Shown here: positions 11,359 through 21,340 of the stretch, one piece after another
Layout: the number at the start of each line of letters is the position of its first letter
How positions within the stretch are numbered: the stretch's first letter is position 1
Origin: Symbiodinium natans
Lineage: Eukaryota; Sar; Dinophyceae; Suessiales; Symbiodiniaceae
NCBI GenBank assembly: GCA_905221605.1
Contig: CAJNDS010000458.1
Location: 667,136 to 731,135, forward strand
Direction of reading: 5' to 3'
DNA length: 64,000 nt
Notes under the pieces: model-generated
What the model saw: only the letters and a program-made list of their open reading frames with translations
The model's database searches: none
What the model was told of the DNA's origin: nothing
Position numbers and translations under genes: made by a program

Positions 11359-11432
11359 GTCCCCGCCACAACTCGTCCCAAGGCTGAGGTACCCAAAGTG
11401 GCAGCAGAACTCCTCTTCTACCAAAACTCCAG
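11359..11432 (+). CDS. Predicted exon
   Basis: After CTCTTGAG the frame reads PATTRPKAEVPKVAAELL. No clear donor is seen, so the 3' end is approximate. Confidence 0.3.
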
Positions 11433-11585
11433 ACCCCAAGGCCCTAAAACCGCCCAGACCCCTCCCCAACCCTTCACAAAACCCTAAAACCCTAAAGACA
11501 ACCAAAGGTTTTAGGGTTTGAGGTTTCGGGTTTAGGGTTTGGGGTTTAGGGTTTAGGGTTGAGGGTCTATCCCCAAGAACCAAGC

Positions 11586-11633
11586 CCGAAATCACACCCG
11601 AGCTTGAGGCAGTTTCTGGTCGAAGAGACGTGG
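11586..11633 (+). CDS. Possible short exon
   Basis: After AACCAAG the frame reads PEITPELEAVSGRRDV up to a GTTTAGAG donor. Second frames are open too. Confidence 0.25.
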
Positions 11634-11750
11634 GTTTAGAGATCCTAAACCCGACACCCTAAACCCCAAACCCTAAACCCTAAACCCTACACCCTAAACC
11701 CCAAACCTAAACCCTTTGGGTTTGGGGGTTCATCTCGCCCAAGGTTCCAG

Positions 11751-11818
11751 GTTATCCCGCGTTACGGCTTCGAGCCCACAGATGCAGGGGTTCAGGCCAC
11801 CCCACAAGGGCCTTGCGG
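11751..11818 (+). CDS. Predicted exon
   Basis: After AGGTTCCAG the frame reads VIPRYGFEPTDAGVQATPQ and ends at GTTTAGGG opening a 17-unit array. Confidence 0.45.
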
Positions 11819-11940
11819 GTTTAGGGTTTAGGGTTTAGGGTTTAGGGTTTAGGGTTTAGGGTTTAGGGTTTAGGGTTTAGGGTTTAGGGTTTAGGGTTTA
11901 GGGTTTAGGGTTTAGGGTTTAGGGTTTAGGGTTTAGGGCT
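11819..11940 (+). repeat. TTTAGGG array
   Basis: Seventeen units beginning at the donor of exon 11751-11818. Confidence 0.9.
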
Positions 11941-12027
11941 AGGGTTGAAAGGGTACGTGGGGGGGCTTGTTGGAAGTCATGGGCTCTTTTTTGGGGGTCC
12001 CTGTTAACATATGCAGCGCCCAGCCAC

Positions 12028-12150
12028 AAGGGTTTAGGGCATTTAGGGCATTCAGGGCATTGAGTGCATTTAGGGCATTTAGGGTATTTGGGGCATTTAG
12101 GGCATTTGGGGCATTTTGGGCATTTAGGGCATTTAGGGCTGGTCAACCTT
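12028..12150 (+). repeat. TTTAGGGCA (9-bp variant) array
   Basis: Units GGGCATTTA and GGGCATTCA. The minus strand reads as a Lys-Cys-Pro repeat open frame that is an artefact of the unit. Confidence 0.75.
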
Positions 12151-12342
12151 GTCTTGCGGGGATTCTGAGGCAACATGTGGAGTCGGAGCTTTTGGGGTTT
12201 AGGGTTTGGGTTGTTGGGCTTAGAGTTTAGGGTTTTGGGTTTTTGGATTTTGATGTTTTGGCTTCATTGTCGTTCTTGTTTCTTGAACCCAAAAAGCTTT
12301 CGGCTCTGGGGTTCCGGGGTTTAGGATTTATAGGGTTTAGGC

Positions 12343-12427
12343 TGGGATGTTCCCCTTATACTAACATTCCCTGATTACTCTAGGGGCTACTACATTCCCT
12401 ACTAAGGACTGTCAGTATAAGGGAGAA
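12343..12427. mobile_element. Foldback element family A
   Basis: Left end TGGGATGTTCCCC and right arm AAGGACTGTCAGTATAAGGG; the right terminus has decayed. Confidence 0.65.
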
Positions 12428-12462
12428 GGGTTTAGGCCTAAAGGGCTGGCATCCCACGGCAG

Positions 12463-12511
12463 GCGATGCTGAAAGCCTTCTCGGCATTTGACGGTGATGG
12501 CGATGCCCCAT
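12463..12511 (+). CDS. Predicted exon, possible EF-hand fragment
   Basis: After CCCACGGCAG the frame reads AMLKAFSAFDGDGDA. This matches the incoming helix and first loop residues of an EF-hand calcium site (F-D-x-D-x-D spacing). The remainder of the loop is not convincing, so the exon probably ends just after this point. A family A foldback element lies directly upstream. Confidence 0.4.
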
Positions 12512-12547
12512 GTCCCAAAAGAGGGCATATTTTTTCTAGATGTCTAA

Positions 12548-12578
<31 letters not shown>

Positions 12579-12883
12579 AAAAAAAAAAGAAACCAAGACT
12601 CTCAACCCTAAGCCCCTAAGGTTTAGCGTTTAGGGTTTGAGGTTTAAGGTTTAGGGTTTCCCAAGACCCTCCATACAACCCGAAGCACCTAGGAGCCTGA
12701 TGTCGCGGGAATTCAGGATTTAGGGGTTTCAGGGTTTTTTTCAAGGCTTTTGGGTTTTAGAACTGGGGTTTAGGGCTTTAGGGCTTTAGGGTCTTAGGGC
12801 TTAGGGTTTTCAAGGGTTTTGTGTGGGTTTTTGGGGTTTTCAAGGATTCGTGCGGTTCAGGGTGTAGGGCTTTCAAGGTTTAG

Positions 12884-13010
12884 TTCTTGCCCCTGTTGCT
12901 GTGGGCTTTGGGCAAGCCTCAAACCCATGGGAGCGATTGCGGAAGCTCTGCTTCACCAGGCGGCGGCATCTCTCGTGCGCAATTTCGTGAGGGAAGCAGC
13001 AGAGTATAGG
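12884..13010 (+). CDS. Predicted first or internal exon
   Basis: ATG at 12927 reads MGAIAEALLHQAAASLV, then NFVREAAEYR, ending exactly at GTTTGGGGTTTAGGG. The frame is open back to TTTAG at 12883. Strongly helical. Confidence 0.5.
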
Positions 13011-13073
13011 GTTTGGGGTTTGGGGTTTAGGGTTTAGGGTTTAGGGTTTAGGGTTTAGGGTTTAGGGTTTAGG

Positions 13074-13214
13074 GTAGTTACATGGGCACTTAGATATGGT
13101 CCCTTACATCCTTTAAACGGGCTCTGAAGTATGGGCCCTTAATTTGTGTAGGGTATATCAGGGTATGTAAGGGGTACCCCTTCTTTTACAGGGCCCGTAT
13201 TAAGGGACCATGTA
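13074..13214. mobile_element. Foldback element family B
   Basis: Ends GGGTAGTTACATGG and CCATGTAACTACCC are perfect inverted repeats. Related interior at 4468-4556 and a decayed left end near 18441. Confidence 0.7.
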
Positions 13215-13314
13215 ACTACCCTTAGAAGTCGGAGCCCCCGAAGCGTCATTGGAGGGTCTCTCTCTTTTAGTGAGGGCTCGGGGCTCCGGGCTTAGGGTTT
13301 AGGGTTTAGGGTTT

Positions 13315-13388
13315 TAAGGTTTTAGGGTTTTAGGGTTTTAGGGCTTTAGGGTTTTAGGGTTTTAGGGTTTTAGGGTTTTAGGGTTTTG
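13315..13388 (+). repeat. TTTTAGGG array
   Basis: Nine units of the 8-bp variant directly 5' of the exon at 13409. Confidence 0.8.
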
Positions 13389-13408
13389 GGCTCTGCGCGA
13401 CCTGTCAG

Positions 13409-13469
13409 CCATTGTTGCCTAAGGTCTTCGTGAACTCCACGTCCATCAATGAGGCCCGGCGATTTGGGG
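13409..13469 (+). CDS. Predicted exon
   Basis: After ACCTGTCAG the frame reads PLLPKVFVNSTSINEARRFG and ends at a GTTTAGAG donor. Confidence 0.45.
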
Positions 13470-13909
13470 GTTTAGAGCAAAAGCCTTAGGGCTTACGGAA
13501 AGGTGTAACTATCCAATTTCATACTTAAGGGACTTTTATCCCGAGTGAGCACCCCTTCCAACGGTTCAGGGTTTGGGCGCTACTTGGGGTTTATAGAGTT
13601 TAGGGTTTAGGCTGCAGGTTTTGTGGGGGGGAGGGGGGGCTAAAGGCTATTTAGGGGTGTGTGTGTGTGAGAGTTTGTCGAGTATGTATGCCCCCCCCCC
13701 CCCCCCCCAAGCAAAAAAACGAAAGACACCCTAAGACCCCAAAGCCTGAACCCCGAAGCCCCTCCTGGAACCCCCCCCCCCCCAAGAAAAAAAAAAATAA
13801 AACATAGACAGAACAAAAGAACACGCAATGAGAAAGACACTGAACCCTCCAACCCAAGTGAGCAGCGTTTTTTTTCTACGAGCAAGGCTACGTAGAGACG
13901 CGATCATTG

Positions 13910-14115
13910 AAAGTCGGCCGCGTAGCATTTTGCCTGCAGGGCGTAGGTTTGCGTAGGGTCCGCGTAGGCAAGTCTATGCAGTATGGGCGCGTAGGTCCGC
14001 GTAGGTTGTCTATGCTTGCCGCGTAGGTCCGCGTAGGCACACGTCAACAACATACTCCGCGCGTAGGCCGCGCGCCTACTAAACATGAGCTGACGCGTAG
14101 GCCCGCGTAGGATAC
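13910..14115. repeat. GCGTAGG repeat
   Basis: Irregular tandem units GCGTAGGTCC and GCGTAGG with spacers such as CTATGC; not telomeric in sequence though it shares TAGG. Confidence 0.65.
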
Positions 14116-14348
14116 CCATGCCATTACAACACCCCACACAATGAAAAACAAAACTGCTCAAGTAGCTATCCAAAACCCTACAAAGCTCAAGGGATGGTCC
14201 TTATTCCCTTTGGTCTCCTAGGGTTTAGGGTTTAGGGTTTAGGGTTTAGGGTTTTGCATACTCTAATCTCTAACATCCAAAAGTGTACACTTTGGGGGGG
14301 CTTATGATCTCAGCAACTAAGAGAGCGTACAGAGGGTTTAGGGTTCAG

Positions 14349-14408
14349 GTTTTACGAGAGAAGCAAATTGAAGCAGCAATAGCAAGAACCTGGGGATGTC
14401 GACTTGAA
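14349..14408 (+). CDS. Predicted exon
   Basis: After GGGTTCAG the frame reads VLREKQIEAAIARTWGCRLE, 20 codons, to a GTACGC donor. Phase 0 at both ends. Confidence 0.45.
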
Positions 14409-14524
14409 GTACGCTTTTGGAACTAGATACCAAAGGGCATGGGGTTTAGGGTTTAGGGTTTAGGGTTTAGGGTTTAGGGTTTAGGGTAGGATTTACGGTT
14501 TAGGGATGTGTTCACCTGTTTCCA

Positions 14525-14640
14525 CAGGAGAGCAGTGGACCCCTCTGGTAGCGATGGCAACCAACATCACAGTCGTTAGCAAGAGTAATAAACGCAATGC
14601 TATTCATAGTCGTACTACTAGTATTGGTAATGCTAATATG
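14525..14640 (+). CDS. Possible exon next to a large inverted-repeat element
   Basis: After TTTCCACAG two frames stay open for 16-40 codons. It runs into an AT microsatellite at 14640, the left end of the 14.6-17.7 kb block. Confidence 0.25.
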
Positions 14641-14879
14641 AATATATATATATATATATATATATATGGTCAGCCCCCCCCCCATGATCCACACCTACGG
14701 TTTTCCTGTCTTCGTCTTTGTTCGATTTTCTGGTTTTTCACCGGAAAAATGCAGTAAAAACTGCACTGGAATACAAAAAGCTCTATTATATTATCCTCTA
14801 TAAAAACACTAGTGTTTTTTTATGTGCATTTTGCTTCTGAAACTTGTGTTTTGCGGCTCTATAAAATTTTAGAAGGGTA

Positions 14880-15540
14880 GCCATTTAGAAGCTTGAGGCT
14901 TTTCAGGGTTTTAGGTTTTAGGGGTTTGTAAAAATTTAGATGATCTGTGGAAGGCACGGGGCTTCCCCAGACCATTTGCAATTTTAAAGATCCTTAAAAG
15001 GGGCAGCCCTTTTCAAATTTGAAGGGCTTTAAGGTATTTAAAGCCTTTCAAAATTTTCAAGATTTAAAGGATCTTAAAAATCTTAAAAGGCTTTAAAGCC
15101 CTTAACAACCTCGAAACGTTTATCCCTTAAAAGTCTAAAATTCTTTAAAAATTTAAAACGGGCAGCCGTTTAAAATTAAGGAAGTTACGGATTTTAGAAT
15201 TGAACATCCTAAAATCTTTAAACTTTAAAAGGAAAGCCATTTACAACTGTGAGAATTTCAGGGTTTTACGGATTTTAAAAATTTTATATTGTCTGGGGAA
15301 AGCACCGGGGCTTCTCCAGACCATTGGCAACTTCAACAATCTCTAAAATCCGCAAAGGGCAGCCACTTAAATACCTAAGCAATTTAAGGTCTTTAAAAGG
15401 CTTAAACGGCTTAAAACCTTCATAATCCTGAGAATGCTTAAACAGAAGCTGAAAGATTTTTGTAAGATTTTAAGGATTTTTAATGTTTAGGTGGGTCTGG
15501 GGAAGCCCCAGTGCCTTCCCCAGTTCATGTAAACTTGTAA
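14880..15540. repeat. AT-rich degenerate repeat
   Basis: Recurrent TTTAAAGG, AAGGATTTTAA and CTGGGGAAGCCCC motifs without open frames. Phrases such as GGGGCTTCCCCAGACCAT recur near 14958, 15308, 15502 and 16394, marking a diverged repeat of several hundred bases. Confidence 0.4.
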
Positions 15541-16870
15541 AAACCCTCAAACCCCTTAACCCTAAAATCCAACCCCGAAACCCTTAGCTCTAAACCCTAA
15601 ACACTCAGCACCAGACCCTAAACACTAACCCAAAAACTTAACACTAAGCCCGTTGCACAAACCCCAAGCACTTAAGATGAAACCCTAAACACTTAAGCAC
15701 TAGATCCTAAACACGAAACCCTAAACACTCAAACACTACACCCTAAAAACTAAACCCTGAACATTACACACTAAACCCTACACACTAAACCCTGAACACT
15801 AGTAAACATCCTTAAAACCCTAAATCCAAAAAACCAAACCCGAAACCCTTAACACTAAACCCTAAACACTCAGCACTAGACCCTAAACACTAACCGTAAA
15901 AACTTAACACTAGGCCCACAAACCCCAAACACTTGACACGAAACCCTAAACACTTAAGCACTACTAAACCCTAAACACTCAGCACCAGACCCTAAACACT
16001 AACCCTAAAAACTTAACACTAAGCCCTTAGCACAGACCCAAACACTTAACAGGAAACCCTAAACACCTAAGCACCCCTAAAAACTAAACCCTAAACATTA
16101 CACACTAAACCCTACACACTAAACCCTTAACCCAAAAAAAAGCCTAAACCCTTAGCACTGAACCCTAAACACCAGCGTAAACACTAACCCTAAAAGCTTA
16201 ACACTACGCCCTTAGCACGAACCCCAAACACTGAACACGAAACCCTAAACCCTTAAGCACGAAACCCTTACTAAACACTAAACCCTAAACACTTAAACAC
16301 TACACCCTACAAACTAAACCCTAACCAGTACACACTAAACCCTACACACTAAACCCTAAAGCCTAAACAGAAGGATTTTTTTAGTTGTCAATGGTCTGGG
16401 GCAGCCCCGGTGCCTTCCCCAGATCATTTAAATTTGTAAAAATCCTTAATACCCTTAACCTAAAACCCAAACCCGAAACCCTCAACACTAAACCCTAAAC
16501 ACTAACCCTAAAAACTTAACACTAAGCCCTTAGCACAAACCCCAAACACTTAGCACGAAACCCTAAACACTTAAGCACTTAACCCAAAAACTAAACCTTA
16601 AACATTTCAAACTAAACACTAAACATTAGACACTAAACCCTAAACCCTAAACAGTAAACCCCAAGGCCAGAACCTCGAGCCCTACTAAATCTAAACCTGA
16701 AACCAAAAAACCCGTCGGGGTTTCAGATGCTTACTGTTTGGATTTCAGAGTTTAGGGTTTTATTTGGGTTTTAGCCGAGCCGCTTGACCCTAAACCCTAA
16801 AACCTAAACTTAACACTCAACCCTAAACACAAAACACTAAACCCTGAAACCTACACACTAAACCCTAAAC
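15540..16870 (-). repeat. Variant telomere-like repeat, CCCTAAACAC type
   Basis: The array mixes CCCTAAA with ACACTTAAGCACTA and ACACTAAA units, so it is a diverged and locally expanded variant rather than canonical telomeric repeat. No gene seen. Confidence 0.6.
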
Positions 16871-16874
16871 ACTA

Positions 16875-17620
16875 GATTTCCATAAAAAATCTGGAGTACC
16901 CGGGCCCCGGACTCCAGACTCCAGATTTCCAGAAAAAATCTGGAGTACCCGGGCCCCGGACTCCAGACTCCAGATTTCCAGAAAAAATCTGGAGTACCCG
17001 CGCCCCGGACTCCAGACTCCAGATTTCCAGAAAAAGTCTGGAGTACCCGGGCCCCGGACTCCAGACTCCAGATTTCCAGAAAAATCTGGAGTACCCGGGC
17101 CCCGGACTCCAGACTCCAGATTTCCAGAAAAAATCTGGAGTACCCGGGCCCCGGACTCCCGGGCCCCGGACTCCAGACTCCAGATTTCCAGAAAAAATCT
17201 GGAGTACCCGGGCCCCGGACTCCAGACTCCAGATTTCCAGAAAAAATCTGGAGTACCCGGGCCCCGGACTCCAGATTCCAGATTTCCAGAAAAATCTGGA
17301 GTACCGGGGCCCCAGACTCCAGACTCCAGATTTCCAGAAAAAATCTGGAGTACCGGGACTCTGGACTCCAGATTCTGGAGTCTGTAATCTGGAGTCTGGG
17401 GCCGCGAGTACTCCAGATTTTTTCTGGAAATCTGGAGTCTGGAGTCTGGGACCCCGGTACTCCAGATTTTTTCTGGAAATCTGGAGTCTGGAGTCTGGGG
17501 GTACGGAAATCTGGAGTCTGGAGTCTGGGGGTACTCCAGATTTTTTCTGGAAATCTGGAGTCTGGAGTCCGGGGCCCGGGTACTCCAGATTTTTTCTGGA
17601 AATCTGGAGTCTGGAGTCCC
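16875..17620. repeat. Palindromic tandem satellite with an internal orientation switch
   Basis: About 58-bp units built from CTCCAGATTTCCAG, an A-run, ATCTGGAGTACC and CCGGGGCCC-type cores. Each unit is itself palindromic. Around 17365-17400 the array switches to its reverse complement. Long minus-strand open frames here (up to 280 codons) come from the unit lengths and are not genes. Confidence 0.75.
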
Positions 17621-17773
17621 CCCCCCTCCCAAAACCCCCTTCCCGAGGCCAAATGTGTGGATCATGGGGGGGGGGGGGCGAGCATATATATATATATATA
17701 TATGCACATATATATATATATATTCAGAAACAATAGCAACAGAAACAGCAAATCACCCTCAACCCTGTACCAG

Positions 17774-17857
17774 GCCCTCTTCAACGCTTCCAAAGACTTC
17801 GAGCCGCCAATGGAGGACCTGGACGTCGAGTTGCCCCCGCAGCATGACTTGAAGTAG
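17774..17857 (+). CDS. Predicted terminal exon
   Basis: After CTGTACCAG the frame reads ALFNASKDFEPPMEDLDVE and stops at TAG, 27 residues, acidic. Clear acceptor and single good frame. Confidence 0.5.
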   Translation, partial: ALFNASKDFEPPMEDLDVELPPQHDLK

Positions 17858-17975
17858 AAGCTTAGGGCTTAGGGCTTAGGGCTTAGGGCTTTAGGGCTTT
17901 AGGGCTTTAGGCCTTTTAGGGCTTTAGGGCTTTGGGGCTTTGGGGCTTTAGGGCTTTCGGGCTTTAGGGTGTGAG
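17858..17975 (+). repeat. GGGCTTTA repeat
   Basis: Units GGGCTTA then GGGCTTTA directly after the stop at 17857. Confidence 0.75.
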
Positions 17976-18585
17976 GGTTTGAGGGTTGGTGGTTAGCCGT
18001 TTTGGGTTTTTGGGGTTTTGGGTGTTCAGGCCTTTCAGCCTTACGGGAGTAGATCTAGGGTTCTTCAAGAGCATTAAAAACTTCGAGAGTTACGGCTTAC
18101 GTTCTGTAAGTGCCTATAGGTCCATGTACCCCAAACACCCGAAACCCAAAGTTAATCCTCAAACCCTGCCCTGAAACCCTAAAACCCTTGAACCCGAAAG
18201 CCCTATAACTTAAAACGCAAAACCCTAAACTCTACACCCCTTAAACCCTGAAACCCTAAACCCAATAACGTAAAGGCCGTGCCTCTTCTCTGACTGAAGA
18301 ACCTCAAACCTTCCCCCTAACACCCTAAAACCCTAAGACCCTAACGCCCTAAGACTCTAAAACTCTAAAAACCCTGCCCTAAAACTCTAAAACCCCTAAA
18401 TCCTAAAACCCTAAGCCTTGAGGCCCTGACTCTTCTCTAGGGAGTAGTTGCATGGACCATTAGCATGGGCCCTGAATGTTGCACCTCTGTCATACTTGGA
18501 GGTTCATGGCCACTTTTGAACCCGAATTGTACGTCTACTTATAACCTACTTGGGGGACTTCGGGGGCTTATAAGTACCCTAAACC

Positions 18586-18722
18586 ACCCTAAACCCTAAA
18601 CCCTAAACCCTAAACCCTAAACCCTCAACCCTCAACCCTCAACCCTAAACCCTAAACCCTAAACCTAAACCCTAAACCCTAAACCCTAAACCCTAAACCC
18701 TAAACCCTAAACCCTAAACCCT
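18586..18722 (-). repeat. CCCTAAA array
   Basis: About 18 units ending at the acceptor of exon 18730. Confidence 0.85.
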
Positions 18723-18729
18723 CCCTTAG

Positions 18730-19016
18730 ATCTTCCAACCAGGTATGGCTCCCTGCCGAACTCCAAGCATGCCATCCTCGGTGGCCACGGCTGCGATATT
18801 TGGGGGGTTTAGGGTTTAGGGTTTAGGGTTTAGGGTTTAGGGTTTAGGGTTTAAGGTTTAGGGTTTAGGGTTTAGGGTTTGGGGTTCAGGGTTTAGGGTT
18901 TAGGGTTTAGGGGCCCTAGAAGCCCCTAAGCCTTAAGCAGCCGAAAGACGCAGGGGACCGCGCCAGAACCTTTCCGTGAATCCCGGGCCCCGTTTGAGCC
19001 CCGGAAGGAGTCCTGA
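18730..19016 (+). CDS. Predicted two-exon 3' gene end, hypothetical protein
   Basis: Exon 18730-18806 (RYGSLPNSKHAILGGHGC) follows CCCTTAG and ends at GTTTAGGG. Exon 18954-19016 (APEPFRESRAPFEPRKES, stop) follows GACGCAG. The join is in frame. The 147-nt intron is mostly (TTTAGGG)n; upstream of the first exon lies a CCCTAAA array (18586-18722). The first exon is also open in another frame. Product unrecognised. Confidence 0.5.
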
Positions 19017-19727
19017 AGCCCACAAACTGGAACCCTTGAGCCTTGGGTGGGCTTCGGGTTTCGGGTTTCGGGTTTAGGGTTCCCCAAAGCTCATTCTTAC
19101 AGGGTCTGTAGGGTCAGGGTTTAGGGTTCAGGGTTTTAGGGTTAAGTTGTATAGGCTCTTTACAGGGTTCGTAGGGTTTGTCGTAGGATTTTTTGAAATA
19201 GTGTTTGTAGGGTTTTGCGATTCATGTAGGGTTTTGTGTGTGTTGGGGGTTAGGCTCCAATTATCCAACTCTGACCACCCTAAGTCCTAGCAACCCGATA
19301 AATCCTCGAAACCCTCGACACCCTACACCGTGTTGAGTTGAACCCATAGACCCTAAGCCCCAAGCCTCAAGCCCCAAACCCTACTCTTCACCCTAAACCC
19401 CAAACTCCACTTAACCCCAAACCCCCAAGCCCCAAACCCTAAAACACCCTAAGCCCTAGACCCTGAACCCTAAACCCTAAACCCTAAACCCTAAACCCTG
19501 AACCCCCTAAGCCCTAAACCTTGGTGATGCTAGGTCTACTCCAAAGCCTGCTGATCGCCTACAGCGAACCCTGGTTTCAGGCGCAAGACAAAGGCTTTAG
19601 GGTTCAGGGTTTAGGGTTTAGGGTTTAGGGTTAGGGTTTAGGGTTTAGGGTTTAGGGTTTAGGGTTTAGGGTTTCTTTTTTTGGCAGCCCGGTTAGACCC
19701 TCTTGCCCCTTTTCTTCTGCTTTCCAG

Positions 19728-19797
19728 GTTCCCTTACAACGGTAGCCAGCCTGGCCCAAAAACGGCATCTTTAGTACAAGATGGGTCTTTCCCATAA
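19728..19797 (+). CDS. Predicted terminal exon
   Basis: A pyrimidine-rich tract ending CTGCTTTCCAG precedes FPYNGSQPGPKTASLVQDG and stop TAA. The interval partly resembles family E/F elements, so it may instead be element sequence. Confidence 0.35.
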
Positions 19798-20085
19798 TAG
19801 GATTTAGGGTTTGGCTTTTATTCACAAGGGACCCCCAAAAAGGGTACCCGTTGCCGGGGGTGAGGGGGGGGTGTGGGGGGGAGGGGGTGGGGGAGGGGGG
19901 GGTTGAGGTTTGGGGGATTTCGGGCCCGCGAACCCGAATACACTCTGTCTCTCTAGCGACAAACCCTGAACCCGAAACCCTAAACCCTAAACCCTAAACC
20001 CTACACCCTACACCCTAAACCCTAAACCCTACACCCTACACCCTAAACCCTAAACCCTAACCCGAAACCCCAAATCCACGTGCAG

Positions 20086-20816
20086 GAGGAGATTGAGGCC
20101 CTGAAGAACGACGCAGACATGATGGCAGGCCGCGTGACGACCCGCGCCTCTCTCAAACCAGGGGGGGGGGGGGTAACTTCTTGGGTGTTCGGGTTTAGGG
20201 TTTAGGGTGTAGCGTTGAGGGTTGAGGGTTGAGGGTTTAGGGTTTAGGGTTTAGCTTGGGATGTTCCCCCTTATACTAACAGTCCTTGATAGGGATTCTA
20301 ATAGGGGGTACTGCAATCCCTATTAAGGACTGCTTGTAGCAGGTGTAACATCCCAAGGTTTAGGGTTTGTATACGCTATAAAAAATCCTAAAGCCTCTCG
20401 CAGTTGTAGTTCCTGCTTTGTTTCCTATGATTCGTGTCATCGCAAATGGAGTCCCGAGTGCTTCTCCCCTCAACTACAGCACAACGAGGAACTACAATTC
20501 GGGAAGCCCCTAAAACCTGAACTGAACCCTACACCCTAAACCCTAAACCCTAAACCCTAAACCCTGTGTGGATTCAGGGCGCTCTCATCTTCGGCTTTTT
20601 CTGTGGGTGTCAGAATCTGAAGGCTGCTCCAAGTTTGAACTATGACCTGGAACATGTTTGGTGTGTTTGGGGTTTAGGGTTTAGGGTTTAGGGTTTGGGG
20701 TTTAGGGTTTAGGGTTTAGGGTTTAGGGTGCACTTCAGTATCTCAGTCATGGAATCCTGAGTTGTGGGGTGCAATCTCGCACTCGGCTCTGCCGCCATCG
20801 CTCAGTCACTGCCTGA
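20086..20816 (+). CDS. Predicted three-exon gene, hypothetical protein with a possible membrane segment
   Basis: Exons 20086-20172 (EEIEALKNDADMMAGR), 20578-20664 (GALIFGFFCGCQNLKAAP) and 20739-20816 (YLSHGILSCGVQSRTR, stop TGA) are each phase 0 and join in frame. Donors are GTAACT and GTTTGGGG; acceptors GTGCAG, ATTCAG, CTTCAG. Intron 1 contains a family A foldback element; intron 2 (74 nt) is a telomeric array plus GTGCACTTCAG. GALIFGFF could be a short hydrophobic segment. Upstream exons are expected; none was recognised with confidence. Confidence 0.55.
20255..20356. mobile_element. Foldback element family A inside a predicted intron
   Basis: Complete copy from CTTGGGATGTT to AACATCCCAAG, inserted in telomeric repeat (GTTTAG on both sides), inside intron 1 of the 20086-20816 model. 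Confidence 0.75.
20405..20495. mobile_element. Single foldback element
   Basis: GTTGTAGTTCCT and AGGAACTACAAT frame a 70-bp spacer; no other copy noticed in the window. Confidence 0.45.
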
Positions 20817-20944
20817 TGCTCCTAAGCCTTCCACCTTAAGTCCTATCACCCTAAACCCTAAACCCTAAACCCTAAACCCTAAACCCTAAACCCTGAAATC
20901 CTAAGCCAAATCCTACAATCCTAAACCGAAAGCCGGACACCCAG

Positions 20945-21011
20945 GCCTCTGGCAGGCCGTGGTTCAAGAAGATCCGGCAGGGTGCCTCCCTCCTCCCCCT
21001 CTCCCACCAGG
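20945..21011 (+). CDS. Predicted exon
   Basis: After ACACCCAG the frame reads ASGRPWFKKIRQGASLLPLS and ends at GTTTAGGG. Confidence 0.45.
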
Positions 21012-21144
21012 GTTTAGGGTTTAGGGTTTAGGGTTTAGGGTTTAGGGTTCGAGGGTTTAGGTTTTAGATTTTTGGGTTTTGGGGTTTTAGGGTTTGTGGG
21101 TTTTAGGGCTTGAGGGTTTTAGCCACACTCCTCCACATGGGGTT

Positions 21145-21340
21145 CGAGCGTTTTAGGGTTTTAGGGTTTTGGGGTTTTGGGGTTTTGGGGTGTTGGGGTT
21201 TTAGGGTTTTGGGGTGTTGGGGTTTTAGGGTTTTAGGGTTTTAGGGTTTTAGGGTTTTAGGGTTTTAGGGTTTTAGGGTTTTAGGGTTTTAGGGTTTTAG
21301 GTTTTTAGGGTTTTAGGGTTTTAGGGTTTTAGGGTTTTAG
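21145..21340 (+). repeat. TTTTAGGG array
   Basis: About 23 units of the 8-bp variant with some TTTTGGGG. Confidence 0.85.

Larger units (their letters stand above)
14640..17720. repeat. AT-rich block bounded by inverted ends
   Basis: The left border has an AT microsatellite, a C-run and ATGATCCACAC (14640-14697). The right border has the reverse complement, GTGTGGATCAT, a G-run and an AT microsatellite (17654-17715). Between them are AT-rich degenerate repeat, CCCTAAACAC-type repeat and a palindromic satellite. The arrangement suggests one large insertion or foldback unit. Confidence 0.5.

Noticed and set aside
11919-12176. Lys-Cys-Pro repeat protein on the minus strand
   Set aside because: Artefact of the 9-bp TTTAGGGCA array.
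16858-17707. Minus-strand open frames of 264 and 280 codons
   Set aside because: They translate the palindromic satellite; the residue pattern is the unit repeated, with two frames equally open.
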